A program made the position numbers and the translations under genes. This document shows positions 46,716 to 54,702 of a DNA stretch of 64,000 bases, one piece after another. This DNA comes from Spongiibacteraceae bacterium. Its GTDB lineage: Bacteria; Pseudomonadota; Gammaproteobacteria; Pseudomonadales; Dasaniaceae. The number at the start of each line of letters is the position of its first letter. Position 1 is the first letter of the stretch. Under the pieces are notes generated by a model. That model saw only the letters and a list, made by a program, of their open reading frames with translations. It was not told the origin of the DNA and did not search any database. The DNA lies in NCBI GenBank assembly GCA_028280715.1, contig JANQLG010000045.1, positions 1 to 64,000 of the forward strand, read 5' to 3'.

Positions 46716-47753
46716 CTAGACAGGATCGAGTGGTGAGCAACTTGATTTGCGGTTGAGTTGCTCCTGACGAAAAACGTTTGGCGTGCAGCCATAGAAGCGT
46801 TTGAACGCAGTAACAAAATTGCACACATGCTTATAACCGATCTGCCAACCAATTTGATTGACATCAAGATTGCTCTGTATGAGTAGAATACGTGCACGCT
46901 CCATGCGGGCTTTAAGCTGATAATCCCTCATTGAGAGGCCATATGTTTGTTTAAAGCGCTCCGACAAACTGCTCTTGGACATACCCAGGTGTCGTGCCAG
47001 ATCCTTGAGAGAAGGAGGTGCAGACAAATCAGTTAACAATAACTCTCTGGCATGTTCCAGCAACTCTGGTTCCAATGGTTTGTTTGGAGAATCCTTGTCA
47101 TATCGGTGCAATGCGCGAATCAACAGGCATATCAATTCTTTTGCTTTCGCCTCTAAATAACTATCCCTGAGCTTGCCGGTATTATCTGCACCAGCAATTC
47201 CCCTAAAAGCTCGAAAAATGTCCACATCGATTGGTATGGAATCAAAGGTCTTCTCTTTATCTTTTTCATAGATATAACGAAGTGCCTTAGGTAGGCTTAT
47301 ACCGCTTAAAAAGTCTGTCTCAAGTCGCTGCTTCTGTATTAACACCTGAACCAGAGTGTACTTTGTATTAGCTTGGGCGAAATCTTCAATGACTTCATTT
47401 TCCTTGTGGTACGCAGTGCCGCAAGTTCCTTTGATATGTTTGAGTTCTTCTCCCGCCTCGCCAATAAGAACAACATCGCCATCCATACCAAAAAAGCAGA
47501 TAACATAGCCTCCTGGTACATAGGCCTTTACCCAACTATCCCTTCGTATCTGCAAATCCAGCACACGTATAATAAGCCCGTCAAAGATTCTATAGACGTG
47601 TTCGAACCCGACCTCATCATCATTCTCTCGACGCACTCGAAAATGGTCGCAATTATCTGAGGCACGAAACCACTCAGTGTGTGGCAAGTTTTTTATCTCT
47701 TTAATATCTCTGCCTTCCCACAGTCCTGGAAAAGCAGGTTTAAAATATTGCAT
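46716..47753 (-). CDS. AraC-family transcriptional regulator
   Basis: This regulator of about 345 residues has a C-terminal AraC/XylS DNA-binding domain with two helix-turn-helix motifs: LKDLARHLGMSKSSLSERFKQTYG and VNQIGWQIGYKHVCNFVTAFKRFYGCTPNVFR. The first motif resembles that of PchR-type siderophore regulators, but the N-terminal sensor domain is not one I can assign to a ligand. The start ATG at 47753 follows GGAAGGAAAA, while the in-frame TTG at 47765 is less likely. It lies 137 bases upstream of the autotransporter gene on the same strand and may control it. Confidence 0.88.
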   Translation of the reverse strand: MQYFKPAFPGLWEGRDIKEIKNLPHTEWFRASDNCDHFRVRRENDDEVGFEHVYRIFDGLIIRVLDLQIRRDSWVKAYVPGGYVICFFGMDGDVVLIGEAGEELKHIKGTCGTAYHKENEVIEDFAQANTKYTLVQVLIQKQRLETDFLSGISLPKALRYIYEKDKEKTFDSIPIDVDIFRAFRGIAGADNTGKLRDSYLEAKAKELICLLIRALHRYDKDSPNKPLEPELLEHARELLLTDLSAPPSLKDLARHLGMSKSSLSERFKQTYGLSMRDYQLKARMERARILLIQSNLDVNQIGWQIGYKHVCNFVTAFKRFYGCTPNVFRQEQLNRKSSCSPLDPV

Positions 47754-47765
47754 TTTTCCTTCCAA

Positions 47766-48474
47766 TCTGGTGGTATTTTTACCCCATTAATAACAGAGAT
47801 ACTGTTCACTCCTTAAATCAGTGAAACAAGATAATCTATAGAACAACTATTTGATAACCCAACCGTAATAAACTGGATAAAGAGTGATACTCGTTACCGT
47901 ATGTGCACCAGGCAACAATTTACTTCTCCTGGCTGTCATAAAAAATCCCTTCTGGAAAAACGCCGCCTGAATTGCGCCGTTTTTCATAGCTTTCGAGAAT
48001 TCCACAGGTATTTTTGTCCAAGTTGCAGCTTGCTCTTAATACTCGACATTCGAGATTGTGGTGTGTATTTCATAACTGCACAAGGAAACCAACAGCCTTC
48101 TGCAGCAGTGACTGAACAATCTGATTGAGCAAAACCACTCGGTAACAGAATGATTTTAGCGGCTCAGCGTTTACCTGACATTCCCTTTATTGCAATACGT
48201 CGAGGCTATTATGATTACTAAAACCCTTGATCAATAAGTGGTTTTCCCCTAAAAATATCCGACAGATAATAACTACCAAAGTCACTGATCAGCAATTAAT
48301 TGCCCGCATTCACAGTCAGGGCGTCTTGCATAACCTTACAGTAGAACCAGTGGGCAATGACCAATTTCAGGTGATTGCCAATGTATGACGCTTTGCAATA
48401 AAACCATTACTTACATCATCGACAATTACTCTGTTTCTCCAAGATCAAACGCAATCGGCTCACTATGAAAAATT
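47766..48474. other. Non-coding stretch with a ParB relic
   Basis: Apart from the ParB-like fragment listed separately, I see no supported gene. The AT-rich start probably holds the promoter of the AraC-type gene. A 75-residue frame at 47901 lacks a ribosome site and family character. Confidence 0.5.
48215..48388 (+). pseudogene. ParB-like domain fragment
   Basis: The frame ending at TGA 48388 reads QQLIARIHSQGVLHNLTVEP and then VGNDQFQVIANV. This matches the segment of ParB-type partition nucleases usually read as I-x-x-x-GLLQNLVV-x-P-x-x-x-x-x-(Y/F)-x-VIAG. No start codon or upstream domain is present, and the frame is closed by a stop where the GGRR motif should follow. Large conjugative elements carry such parB genes, so this is probably another relic of the element. 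Confidence 0.55.
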
Positions 48475-48615
48475 CTAAATGTTAATTTCAAGCCAGTCAT
48501 TCGAATCCGCTGAACTACGCAGAGCAACCTTCCAACGTTCCTCTTCTTCCCTGATGAGTTCAAAGACATTCGCCATATCAAATAACGTATACACATCCCC
48601 CACTGCCACACTCAT
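48475..48615 (-). CDS. Small hypothetical protein, 46 residues
   Basis: The start ATG at 48615 is preceded by GGAGGGAATT, an excellent ribosome site. The product begins MSVAVGDVYTLFDMANVFEL and continues with a charged helical part (REEEERWKV) to EINI. It is acidic and predicted helical. I do not recognise a family. Strong initiation signals suggest a real small gene, but no partner is evident nearby. Confidence 0.5.
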   Translation of the reverse strand: MSVAVGDVYTLFDMANVFELIREEEERWKVALRSSADSNDWLEINI

Positions 48616-49049
48616 AATTCCCTCCATAAGAAAAATTCATGACATTAACTGATTTACAACAATACTTATTTTTAAAAAATGCTGTTCGATTTAGTAGAGT
48701 GCCTGCCTTGTTATACCAAGCTATAGTCAAAGTATATGGCTTACTTCGCAACCACAAAATATTTATTTTCGGACAAAACTGTTGTCAGAAAACAATGCTT
48801 CTAATTTTTTTGATTATTGACAATAACCCAATGATTACAGATTCACAGCTTTTTATATACTAAAATGTCCTGACTCGCCGCAATATAATCACAGCCGATA
48901 TCAAACAACTAGAAATCGCTTTAATACAACGTATGAGGTCAACTAATTTCCAATAAAAAATAATAAATTTTTTCAGTCCTAGACCCGAGGAATGCTAATG
49001 AGTATCCTCTAGGACTTTTCAGGAATCAAAAGAAAATATTGAAAGTGCT
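48616..49049. other. AT-rich intergenic region with regulatory hairpin
   Basis: This very AT-rich stretch has no convincing gene. The 75-residue frame at 48639 has no ribosome site. Its right end holds the overlapping hairpin and Fur-like site that precede the next gene. Confidence 0.5.
48975..49018 (+). promoter_or_regulatory. Inverted repeat enclosing a Fur-like box
   Basis: AGTCCTAGA and TCTAGGACT form a 9-bp stem around a core that includes AGGAATGCTAATGAGTATC (48988-49006). That core matches the Fur consensus at 13 of 19 positions. TTTT follows the stem. The element lies just before the ATG at 49050, so it may be a Fur operator, a terminator or attenuator, or both. Confidence 0.5.
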
Positions 49050-49865
49050 ATGCAAATTATTACTTATAAATATCGTTGCGGGTCAGTGATCATAGCCAGT
49101 GTTTTCGCGCTATTACTCAGCGGTAAAACTTCAGCCAATGGTACAATTGGCGACCATGTGAATGACCTACAGGGGCATTTAAATCAGTACGCAGAAGAAG
49201 TCGACTGGCTACTCACTAAAGTCGATGGCATTGTCCATACTTATGAATATAAAGGCCAAAAAGCTGCTCACGCGGATGCCGTCGTCGAACACTGGGAAGC
49301 TATTGATTTTCACACGGCGATAGAAACTACCTATGTCCCTGTTTATGCCACCATTTGGCAGCGGCTGTTTGGCGTCAAACAAGCCATCGACGAACAAGCG
49401 CCGATTGCCAAGGTTCGCGATAAACAAGCCAAGTTAGAACAGTCATTGTGGCAAGCACTTGGAGCAGTTAAGCTCGCAGCTCAGTATCAGCAGAAAGGAT
49501 TGTTGGCCGAAATCCAGACCACCGAATCCGAACCAACGACACCCTCGGAATCATTGGAAGACATCAAGCACCGCTTAGATCAGGTCGTTGCCAAGTACGC
49601 CGAACAATTACCTAATGCAGCAAAAACCATCGTCCACGACACCTACCAGCATCGCTTTGAAAGTATTGAAGGGACGTTGATTGCACAAAACGCTGCGCTT
49701 GCGGAAGACTTGGAAAAAGACTTCCATGTCACTCTGCCTCAAGCTCTGGACCGCAACGCCAGCGTTGACGAAGTACGCAACGTAGTTCTGGCGATGCAGG
49801 CCAAGCTCGCTAAAGCCAAGTCTTTGCTAATGCAGGCTGAGAAGAAGCGCAAGGATATATTCTAA
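49050..49865 (+). CDS. Exported helical protein of unknown function
   Basis: This 271-residue protein has a signal peptide (IIASVFALLLSGKTSANG) and a mostly helical, charged mature part with several conserved-looking Trp/His/Glu segments (VDWLLTKVDGIVHTYEYKGQKA, VVEHWEAIDFHTAIE, SLWQALGAVKLAAQYQ). No enzyme motif is visible. It sits in the periplasm or outer membrane. It is convergent with the Fur-like gene and preceded by a Fur-like site, so a role in iron or metal handling is possible but inferred only from context. Confidence 0.7.
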   Translation: MQIITYKYRCGSVIIASVFALLLSGKTSANGTIGDHVNDLQGHLNQYAEEVDWLLTKVDGIVHTYEYKGQKAAHADAVVEHWEAIDFHTAIETTYVPVYATIWQRLFGVKQAIDEQAPIAKVRDKQAKLEQSLWQALGAVKLAAQYQQKGLLAEIQTTESEPTTPSESLEDIKHRLDQVVAKYAEQLPNAAKTIVHDTYQHRFESIEGTLIAQNAALAEDLEKDFHVTLPQALDRNASVDEVRNVVLAMQAKLAKAKSLLMQAEKKRKDIF

Positions 49866-49901
49866 GGTGCAACGCAGAACATTTTTGCCTGCTTTTGGGT
49901 A

Positions 49902-50399
49902 TTAACTTGTCAATGGTTTATCCAATGGAACGCCATCAGTATCGCCAGGGTAAGCATGCAATTCAATGCGGCAGTTTTCAGCATTAAAACCGTATTCTTT
50001 GGCAATCTGTACCTTCGCCTGTTGCAGCAATGCATGGCTAAGATCAAACACGCGCCCACTCGCTATTTCAACCAATTGGTCTGTGGGCACGCATGAGCCA
50101 CTGTAATTGTAAGTGTATTTTCCATCGATAAAACAGCGTTGCACGACCCCCGCATCGACCAGTTTCTTAATGCTTCCGTACACCCCCGAGAGCGACACTT
50201 TTTGATCGGAATAGCGATGCCAAATGGCTTTCAACAAGCTGTCGACAGTGAGATAGCCATCCTGTTCTAACAGCGTTTTCAGAATCAACAGGCGAATGGC
50301 GGTCACCTTTAACTTATGCTGATGCAGCAGCGCTTCCAATTTAGCATTCAGCTCAGTGTCGGCCAGCGTTAATTTTTTTTGATGGTGAACCTGTTTCAT
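49902..50399 (-). CDS. Fur-family regulator lacking canonical metal ligands
   Basis: This 165-residue Fur-superfamily regulator has a typical winged-helix half (KVTAIRLLILKTLLEQDGYLTVDSLL, SLSGVYGSIKKLVDAGVVQR). The dimerisation half differs sharply from Fur. The HHHDHLIC...CGK region reads CVPTDQLVEIASGRVFDL, and the later His of NHxLEL is Cys (NCRIEL). Most classical metal ligands are therefore missing, and it may sense something else or act without metal. It follows the DUF3325 gene by 21 bases and probably ends the PepSY iron operon. Confidence 0.85.
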   Translation of the reverse strand: MKQVHHQKKLTLADTELNAKLEALLHQHKLKVTAIRLLILKTLLEQDGYLTVDSLLKAIWHRYSDQKVSLSGVYGSIKKLVDAGVVQRCFIDGKYTYNYSGSCVPTDQLVEIASGRVFDLSHALLQQAKVQIAKEYGFNAENCRIELHAYPGDTDGVPLDKPLTS

Positions 50400-50420
50400 A
50401 AATTTTTCATTATGTCCCTA

Positions 50421-50777
50421 TCAATCAATACTGCCAGGGGGAATCTGCCCCTTAGTTACAATAGCCAAAGCAGAAAGAACAATTGCGATAAACAATAAAC
50501 CAACTAGCCAACGTGGACGATGACTCAATAACAACGCTAATAGCCAAGCCGCCAGGGTTAGCTGCCCCAGCCAAACCACCAGGCCAAGCGCTACTCCCTG
50601 AGTCTGCACACACCATGCACCCGCAAAGGCCACTACACCAAAGCCCAATGTGCGAACGACCTGTCTGACTGCAAGGGGCAAAGCTACATACATGGACCTC
50701 ACGTTCCGATAATGCCTCGGCTGCGACAACGCTAACAGCGCCAGACCAATAAATAACAACAGAAACGTCAGTATCAT
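50421..50777 (-). CDS. DUF3325 membrane protein
   Basis: This 118-residue protein has about four membrane segments (LTFLLLFIGLALLALS, VVRTLGFGVVAFAGAW, LVVWLGQLTLAAWLLALLL, WLVGLLFIAIVLSALAIV). It is DUF3325-like and typically the last gene in DUF3649-PepSY-DUF3325 sets next to siderophore receptors. It overlaps the PepSY gene by four bases. Its function is unknown, but context places it in ferric-siderophore handling at the inner membrane. Confidence 0.82.
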   Translation of the reverse strand: MILTFLLLFIGLALLALSQPRHYRNVRSMYVALPLAVRQVVRTLGFGVVAFAGAWCVQTQGVALGLVVWLGQLTLAAWLLALLLSHRPRWLVGLLFIAIVLSALAIVTKGQIPPGSID

Positions 50778-52363
50778 TCCAGCGCAGCTCTACAGTCATC
50801 GACCACTACGTTCGGCCTGGCATAAAACACACGATCACGTTGCTGCATTTTTAATGCAGCCAGGGCAAATACCAGCCCAGTTCCTAATAAAGCCAAATCA
50901 ACCCCTGCCATCACCCAATCGCCCTGCAACAAACTAACGCCCAAGTGACGTTCTGTAAGCAACATATTGGCAAAGGGCAATAGTCCGTACAGCAACGCTA
51001 CACCGAATAACATTTCTACCCAGGCGCGGGACACAGGGCGAAACACCGGAAAAAACAAACACAGCGCCAAGGTAATAAACAGCATATTAACTTCCCAGTC
51101 AGCCCTGCCGGGCATACCTATCGGCAACAATCGGTTAGCCCAAAAATATACTGCGATGGCAATGGGCAAACCGACTATAGCACCGACATTTAACCGCTCT
51201 ACCAGCAACAGCCCACGGGCTGTCACCACGTTCTTTGCGGCTTTTTTTTGTCGCTTAACCGCCCACAAAATCATTCCTGTTGCCACCATCCCTGTACCCA
51301 ACAGGCCCGATAAAAAGTACAGCCACCGCAACGTCACTCCGGCAAACTGACCTTCGTGCAAATTGATTAATAATTCACGCAGTTGCGCCGCTGAACCCAG
51401 CGCCTGATCTTCACTGCTGTGTAATAGCTGCCCTGTCACACCGTCGTAGGTCAGCGTAGAGCCCTTGGCCAGGCCGTTGTAACCGTTCCTGGTAATCTTA
51501 ATGCGCGCATTGATATCACCCCGATTTCCTGCATCGATAACAGCCACTTGATTTTCACCCCAGCGCTTCTCCACATCAGCCAGCACTGCATGGAGAGAAA
51601 TAGTCTCAGCAGCTATGTCTGCAGCGACAGGATGAAAAGTATCGGCAAAGGCTTCTTCAAAAAAACGGTCTTTATTGCCCTGCCCTAGGCCATAAGTAGC
51701 CGATATCACCCCCGGCATAGTGGTAAACATGAGAAACACCAAGCCACTGTAAGTAATCATCAAATGAAACGGCAGTGGCAGCACACTCATCAAATTGTGT
51801 ATATCCAGCCACGAGCGCCGCTTTTCCCCCGGCCGAAAAGTAAAGAACTCTTTAAAGATTTTTTTATGGATCACGATCCCGGTAATCAGCGCCACCAACA
51901 TAAACAATGCCGCCAGACTGGTTAGCCAATAGGCCCAAACCACGGGCATATAGTGCAGAGCATAATGCATGGCATAGAGTGTTTGCCCACCGCCGGTTTC
52001 ACGCACGCTCACTGGTTCCCCAACCCGATGATTCAAGGTTGCATCTTGCCAACCGCTCTTCCCTCGCCACTCAACTAACAAAAACTGTAAGCGGTCTGAT
52101 GGCAGATTGACAATCCACCGAGAAGTATCGGGAGCCACTTGCTCAAGGTGTTGCTCGGCCATGATCAGTAATTGCCTTTGGCTGAGCGTTTTATCCACCC
52201 GCGGAAGCTCCGGCTGCATCCAGCGATCAATCTCGGTATCAAAATATCCCAGCGTACCGGTTAAGAATATAAAATACAGCAGCCAACCTAACACCAGCCC
52301 GGCCCAGGTGTGCAGCCAACTCATACATTGGCGAAAAGTGCCATGACCAACTGCTGCACTCAT
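50774..52363 (-). CDS. PepSY-associated membrane protein (siderophore-iron reductase type)
   Basis: This inner-membrane protein has about 529 residues, an N-terminal PepSY transmembrane helix (WLHTWAGLVLGWLLYFIFLTGTLGYF) and several further membrane segments. Conserved His residues (YAMHYALHYMPVVWAY, WLDIHNLMSVLPLPFHLMITYSGL) are arranged as in FoxB/FsrB-like ferric-siderophore reductases. It probably helps release iron from imported siderophore. The ATG at 52363 overlaps the upstream stop as ATGA, so the longer frame to 52432 is not used. Confidence 0.9.
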   Translation of the reverse strand: MSAAVGHGTFRQCMSWLHTWAGLVLGWLLYFIFLTGTLGYFDTEIDRWMQPELPRVDKTLSQRQLLIMAEQHLEQVAPDTSRWIVNLPSDRLQFLLVEWRGKSGWQDATLNHRVGEPVSVRETGGGQTLYAMHYALHYMPVVWAYWLTSLAALFMLVALITGIVIHKKIFKEFFTFRPGEKRRSWLDIHNLMSVLPLPFHLMITYSGLVFLMFTTMPGVISATYGLGQGNKDRFFEEAFADTFHPVAADIAAETISLHAVLADVEKRWGENQVAVIDAGNRGDINARIKITRNGYNGLAKGSTLTYDGVTGQLLHSSEDQALGSAAQLRELLINLHEGQFAGVTLRWLYFLSGLLGTGMVATGMILWAVKRQKKAAKNVVTARGLLLVERLNVGAIVGLPIAIAVYFWANRLLPIGMPGRADWEVNMLFITLALCLFFPVFRPVSRAWVEMLFGVALLYGLLPFANMLLTERHLGVSLLQGDWVMAGVDLALLGTGLVFALAALKMQQRDRVFYARPNVVVDDCRAALE

Positions 52364-52668
52364 GCTCCCAGCACCTTGGTGGCAGCCACAGCGGCGCCCA
52401 GCACAAGGCAAGTTACTAACACACTCCAGCAAGCTTGCGCAGCTGTTTTAGCAGCAAATACCCACATGACCACAGCCGCATAAATCGCATAGCTGGCTAA
52501 CATACCTGCCAACACAGAATCAGCCTGCGTCCCCGGTAACAGCCACGACAGTGCAACGGCGCCCAGCGTAGACACTACATAACCACCCAACAGCGCGACA
52601 ATTACTCTACAAACGACAGCAGCCATTGCTCTATGGCGCGGTGAGGCAGTGTAAACTGATAACACCAT
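52360..52668 (-). CDS. DUF3649 membrane protein
   Basis: This 102-residue protein has three predicted membrane segments (VCRVIVALLGGYVVSTLGAVAL, MLASYAIYAAVVMWVFAA, WSVLVTCLVLGAAVAA). It is the first gene of the DUF3649-PepSY-DUF3325 operon. In related genomes this set follows a TonB-dependent siderophore receptor gene. Here the upstream neighbour is only a truncated VOC fragment, so the receptor has been lost or lies elsewhere. Confidence 0.8.
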   Translation of the reverse strand: MVLSVYTASPRHRAMAAVVCRVIVALLGGYVVSTLGAVALSWLLPGTQADSVLAGMLASYAIYAAVVMWVFAAKTAAQACWSVLVTCLVLGAAVAATKVLGA

Positions 52669-52820
52669 GTCTAAACCTCAAAACTTCCCAATCAAGACCA
52701 GGACTACTCATCTCCAAATGAGCGGCCTTTGCATAATAGGACGAATAACACGAAGAAAAATCCATTAACAACGACAAAAAACATCGATTTTTTGGTAAGA
52801 GAGGTAAAGCTAAAGCAGCA

Positions 52821-53024
52821 TTGAGGGAGAAACTTATTAGCAATACAAGCTTGAGTGGCAAGGACTCGTGGAACTAGCTGTTTCCAGAGTACAAGCTCAA
52901 ACTGATTGTTGCTGAGGTGTGTATGAACCGCATCACTCTCCCTCACATCAAGTCCGAAAACATGTGAATAAAATTCTGACATCTGGCGTACTAAACAAAC
53001 ACAAACTAAAACTGCTGTATTCAT
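52821..53024 (-). pseudogene. Truncated glyoxalase/VOC-domain fragment
   Basis: The frame begins MNTAVLVCVCLVRQMSEFYS and continues HVFGLDVRESD...FELVLWKQLVPR. This resembles the first half of a vicinal oxygen chelate (glyoxalase-like) domain. It then runs into unrelated hydrophobic sequence and stops by 52704. The second metal-binding half is absent. It is a decay product located exactly where a siderophore receptor would be expected. Confidence 0.5.
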
Positions 53025-53051
53025 GTCTGAAGTCAGGCACTGCGTGTGCTA

Positions 53052-53498
53052 CTACATCGTTTCTTCGCGGATGACTTTATCCAGATCAGACCTTGCCAGG
53101 TTCATCCGGGCAGCCGCGCTATTCAAAAAACGATCACGATTATCACGACCTAACGTAGACAGTGAGGTGAGCAAGGCGGATAGAAACTCAGATTGTTGTT
53201 GATGCTTTTCCTTATGTTGCCTATCCAAAACCATCATCCGGTCACTGACATAGGAGAGTGTTTCTCGGGTCATCACCGATACCCAGTAATAGCCAAATGC
53301 AGCTTTGGGCGTTAAGCCATTGTCGGTATCCAGTTTTAGAGCGTCGCACAACGCAATCATCGAACCGACACGATCGATGGCATCGATACACTGGATAAAA
53401 GTGGCCTGGCCCTCGGAACATTCAAAGAACGGATGGGGTGGTACTGAGCACTCTGGCTTAGAGTTATCGTTAGGTGGGGTTTTCTGCTGCTTGCTCAT
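53052..53498 (-). CDS. Hypothetical soluble protein, 148 residues
   Basis: I do not recognise a family with confidence. The N terminus is disordered (KQQKTPPNDNSKPECSVPPH), followed by a helical body (FIQCIDAIDRVGSMIALCDAL, GYYWVSVMTRETLSYVSDRMM). The start overlaps the stop of a 33-residue upstream ORF as ATGA, so translation is probably coupled. It lies divergent from the XRE/toxin-antitoxin genes. Confidence 0.72.
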   Translation of the reverse strand: MSKQQKTPPNDNSKPECSVPPHPFFECSEGQATFIQCIDAIDRVGSMIALCDALKLDTDNGLTPKAAFGYYWVSVMTRETLSYVSDRMMVLDRQHKEKHQQQSEFLSALLTSLSTLGRDNRDRFLNSAAARMNLARSDLDKVIREETM

Positions 53499-53596
53499 AG
53501 TAGCCCCCCGTTATGCTGTTGGTGATTGCCAAGGGCGGCATAGATGGAGGTGAGAAGCGCTTTGGGCGCAATTAGATTACAATTTCGCTCGGTCAT
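53495..53596 (-). CDS. 33-residue coupled upstream peptide
   Basis: The ORF starts at ATG 53596 after GAAGGA and reads MTERNCNLIAPKALLTSIYA with a His/Gln/Gly-rich end. Its stop overlaps the next start as ATGA. It may be a short accessory protein or a leader that couples translation of the following gene. Confidence 0.45.
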   Translation of the reverse strand: MTERNCNLIAPKALLTSIYAALGNHQQHNGGLL

Positions 53597-53746
53597 GACA
53601 ATAGTCCTTCTATTGTTGTGGCAAGTCGTCTGTCTGGTGAGGTGTGAACTCTCCAGACAGGCGCAATGGTCAATTAACTCCACGGTTGGAGTAGCCGTGT
53701 AATCGATGGAATATAAATGCGTATCTATATCAAACTATCGATATCC

Positions 53747-53764
53747 TGTATCATAAGTGATACA
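53747..53764. promoter_or_regulatory. Palindromic operator before the XRE gene
   Basis: TGTATCA-TAAG-TGATACA is a perfect palindrome in the divergent region, 50 bases before the XRE start. Related half-sites (TGTATCG, GGTATCG) follow at about 53784 and 53805. This suggests autoregulation by the XRE protein. Confidence 0.55.
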
Positions 53765-53813
53765 AAACACTAAATCAATATTTTGTATCGAAATAGCAAT
53801 ATAAGGTATCGTT

Positions 53814-54026
53814 TTGACCCCAAAACAATGTAAAATGGCACGTGTTGCTCTTGACTGGACTATCCGGGAATTAGCCGAAAAAGCGAATGTGATGCCAAAT
53901 ACCGTTTCCAATTTTGAAAAAGGGCGTGGCGCACAGATTAATACGGCTAAAGCACTTGAGCAGGCATTACTTTCTTCTGATAAAGTTCGTTTTGAAGGCA
54001 ATACTTGTGTTTGTGTAGATGACTAA
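53814..54026 (+). CDS. XRE-family helix-turn-helix regulator
   Basis: This 70-residue DNA-binding protein has an XRE fold (WTIRELAEKANVMPNTVSNFEKG). The start appears to be TTG at 53814. AAGG lies about eight bases upstream, and the product then begins MTPKQCKMAR, the usual N terminus of this small-regulator group. The ATG at 53835 would remove that segment. It precedes the MNT/HEPN pair on the same strand and probably controls it, with palindromic half-sites upstream. Confidence 0.85.
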   Translation: MTPKQCKMARVALDWTIRELAEKANVMPNTVSNFEKGRGAQINTAKALEQALLSSDKVRFEGNTCVCVDD

Positions 54027-54039
54027 GAGGCACCTTACT

Positions 54040-54324
54040 ATGCACGCCATTATCAGCACTCATCGACAAGAAATTTTAGAGATTGCGCATCAACGCGGAA
54101 TCGTGAATGTGCGCGTTTTTGGCTCTATGTCTCGTAATGATGCCGGACCAGATAGTGATGTTGATTTACTGGTAGAACTGGAGTCCGGCCGGTCAGGGTT
54201 GGCGTTGGGCGGTTTTTTAATGGACGTCTCTGAATTGTTGGGGCGAAAGGTTGACGTTGTTACCGAAAAGGCACTGCACCCTAAATTGCGAGGTAAAATC
54301 GTTCAGGAGGCTCAGCCTCTGTGA
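54040..54324 (+). CDS. MNT-domain nucleotidyltransferase antitoxin
   Basis: This minimal nucleotidyltransferase of about 94 residues carries the GS-x10-D-x-D signature (FGSMSRNDAGPDSDVDLLVE). In MntA/HepT pairs the MNT protein neutralises the HEPN toxin by AMPylation. AAGAGG lies about eight bases before the ATG at 54040. The stop overlaps the GTG of the HEPN gene, so the pair is co-translated. Confidence 0.92.
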   Translation: MHAIISTHRQEILEIAHQRGIVNVRVFGSMSRNDAGPDSDVDLLVELESGRSGLALGGFLMDVSELLGRKVDVVTEKALHPKLRGKIVQEAQPL

Positions 54325-54647
54325 GCCACAAGGGTGACGCTGTTTATGTCGAGCATATGCTTTCTTGTATCGAGCGGATACTGGAGTATATCGGTGATGA
54401 TAAGGCAGCGTTTTATCAATCTACCCTGGTTCAGGATGCCGTATTGCGCAACCTACAAGTCATGGCTGAATCCAGTCAACGTATGTCCGATGAATTGAAA
54501 GCCCAGTATCCCTCAATACCCTGGCGAGAAATATCCGGCTTCCGAAATATTCTTGTTCACGATTACTTAGGTATTGATTGTGATGCTGTATGGTCAGTTG
54601 TTGAGCAAGATTTACCGGAGTTAAAAAAGACTCTGCTTAGCATTTAG
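54321..54647 (+). CDS. hepT: HEPN-domain toxin (HepT, DUF86)
   Basis: This 108-residue HEPN ribonuclease toxin has the catalytic R-x4-H motif followed by the Tyr that is modified in this family (RNILVHDYL; Arg75, His80, Tyr82). It starts with GTG inside the end of the MNT gene. The pair is an intact type VII toxin-antitoxin module. Confidence 0.92.
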   Translation: MSHKGDAVYVEHMLSCIERILEYIGDDKAAFYQSTLVQDAVLRNLQVMAESSQRMSDELKAQYPSIPWREISGFRNILVHDYLGIDCDAVWSVVEQDLPELKKTLLSI

Positions 54648-54702
54648 ATAAAACCGAATGGTTGGCCTAGTTCTTCGCATCTACGCTTGAGCCAAGCATA
54701 GC

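Noticed and set aside
48639..48863. Open frame of 74 residues
   Set aside because: It has no ribosome site, strong AT bias, no family pattern and no coupling to a neighbour.
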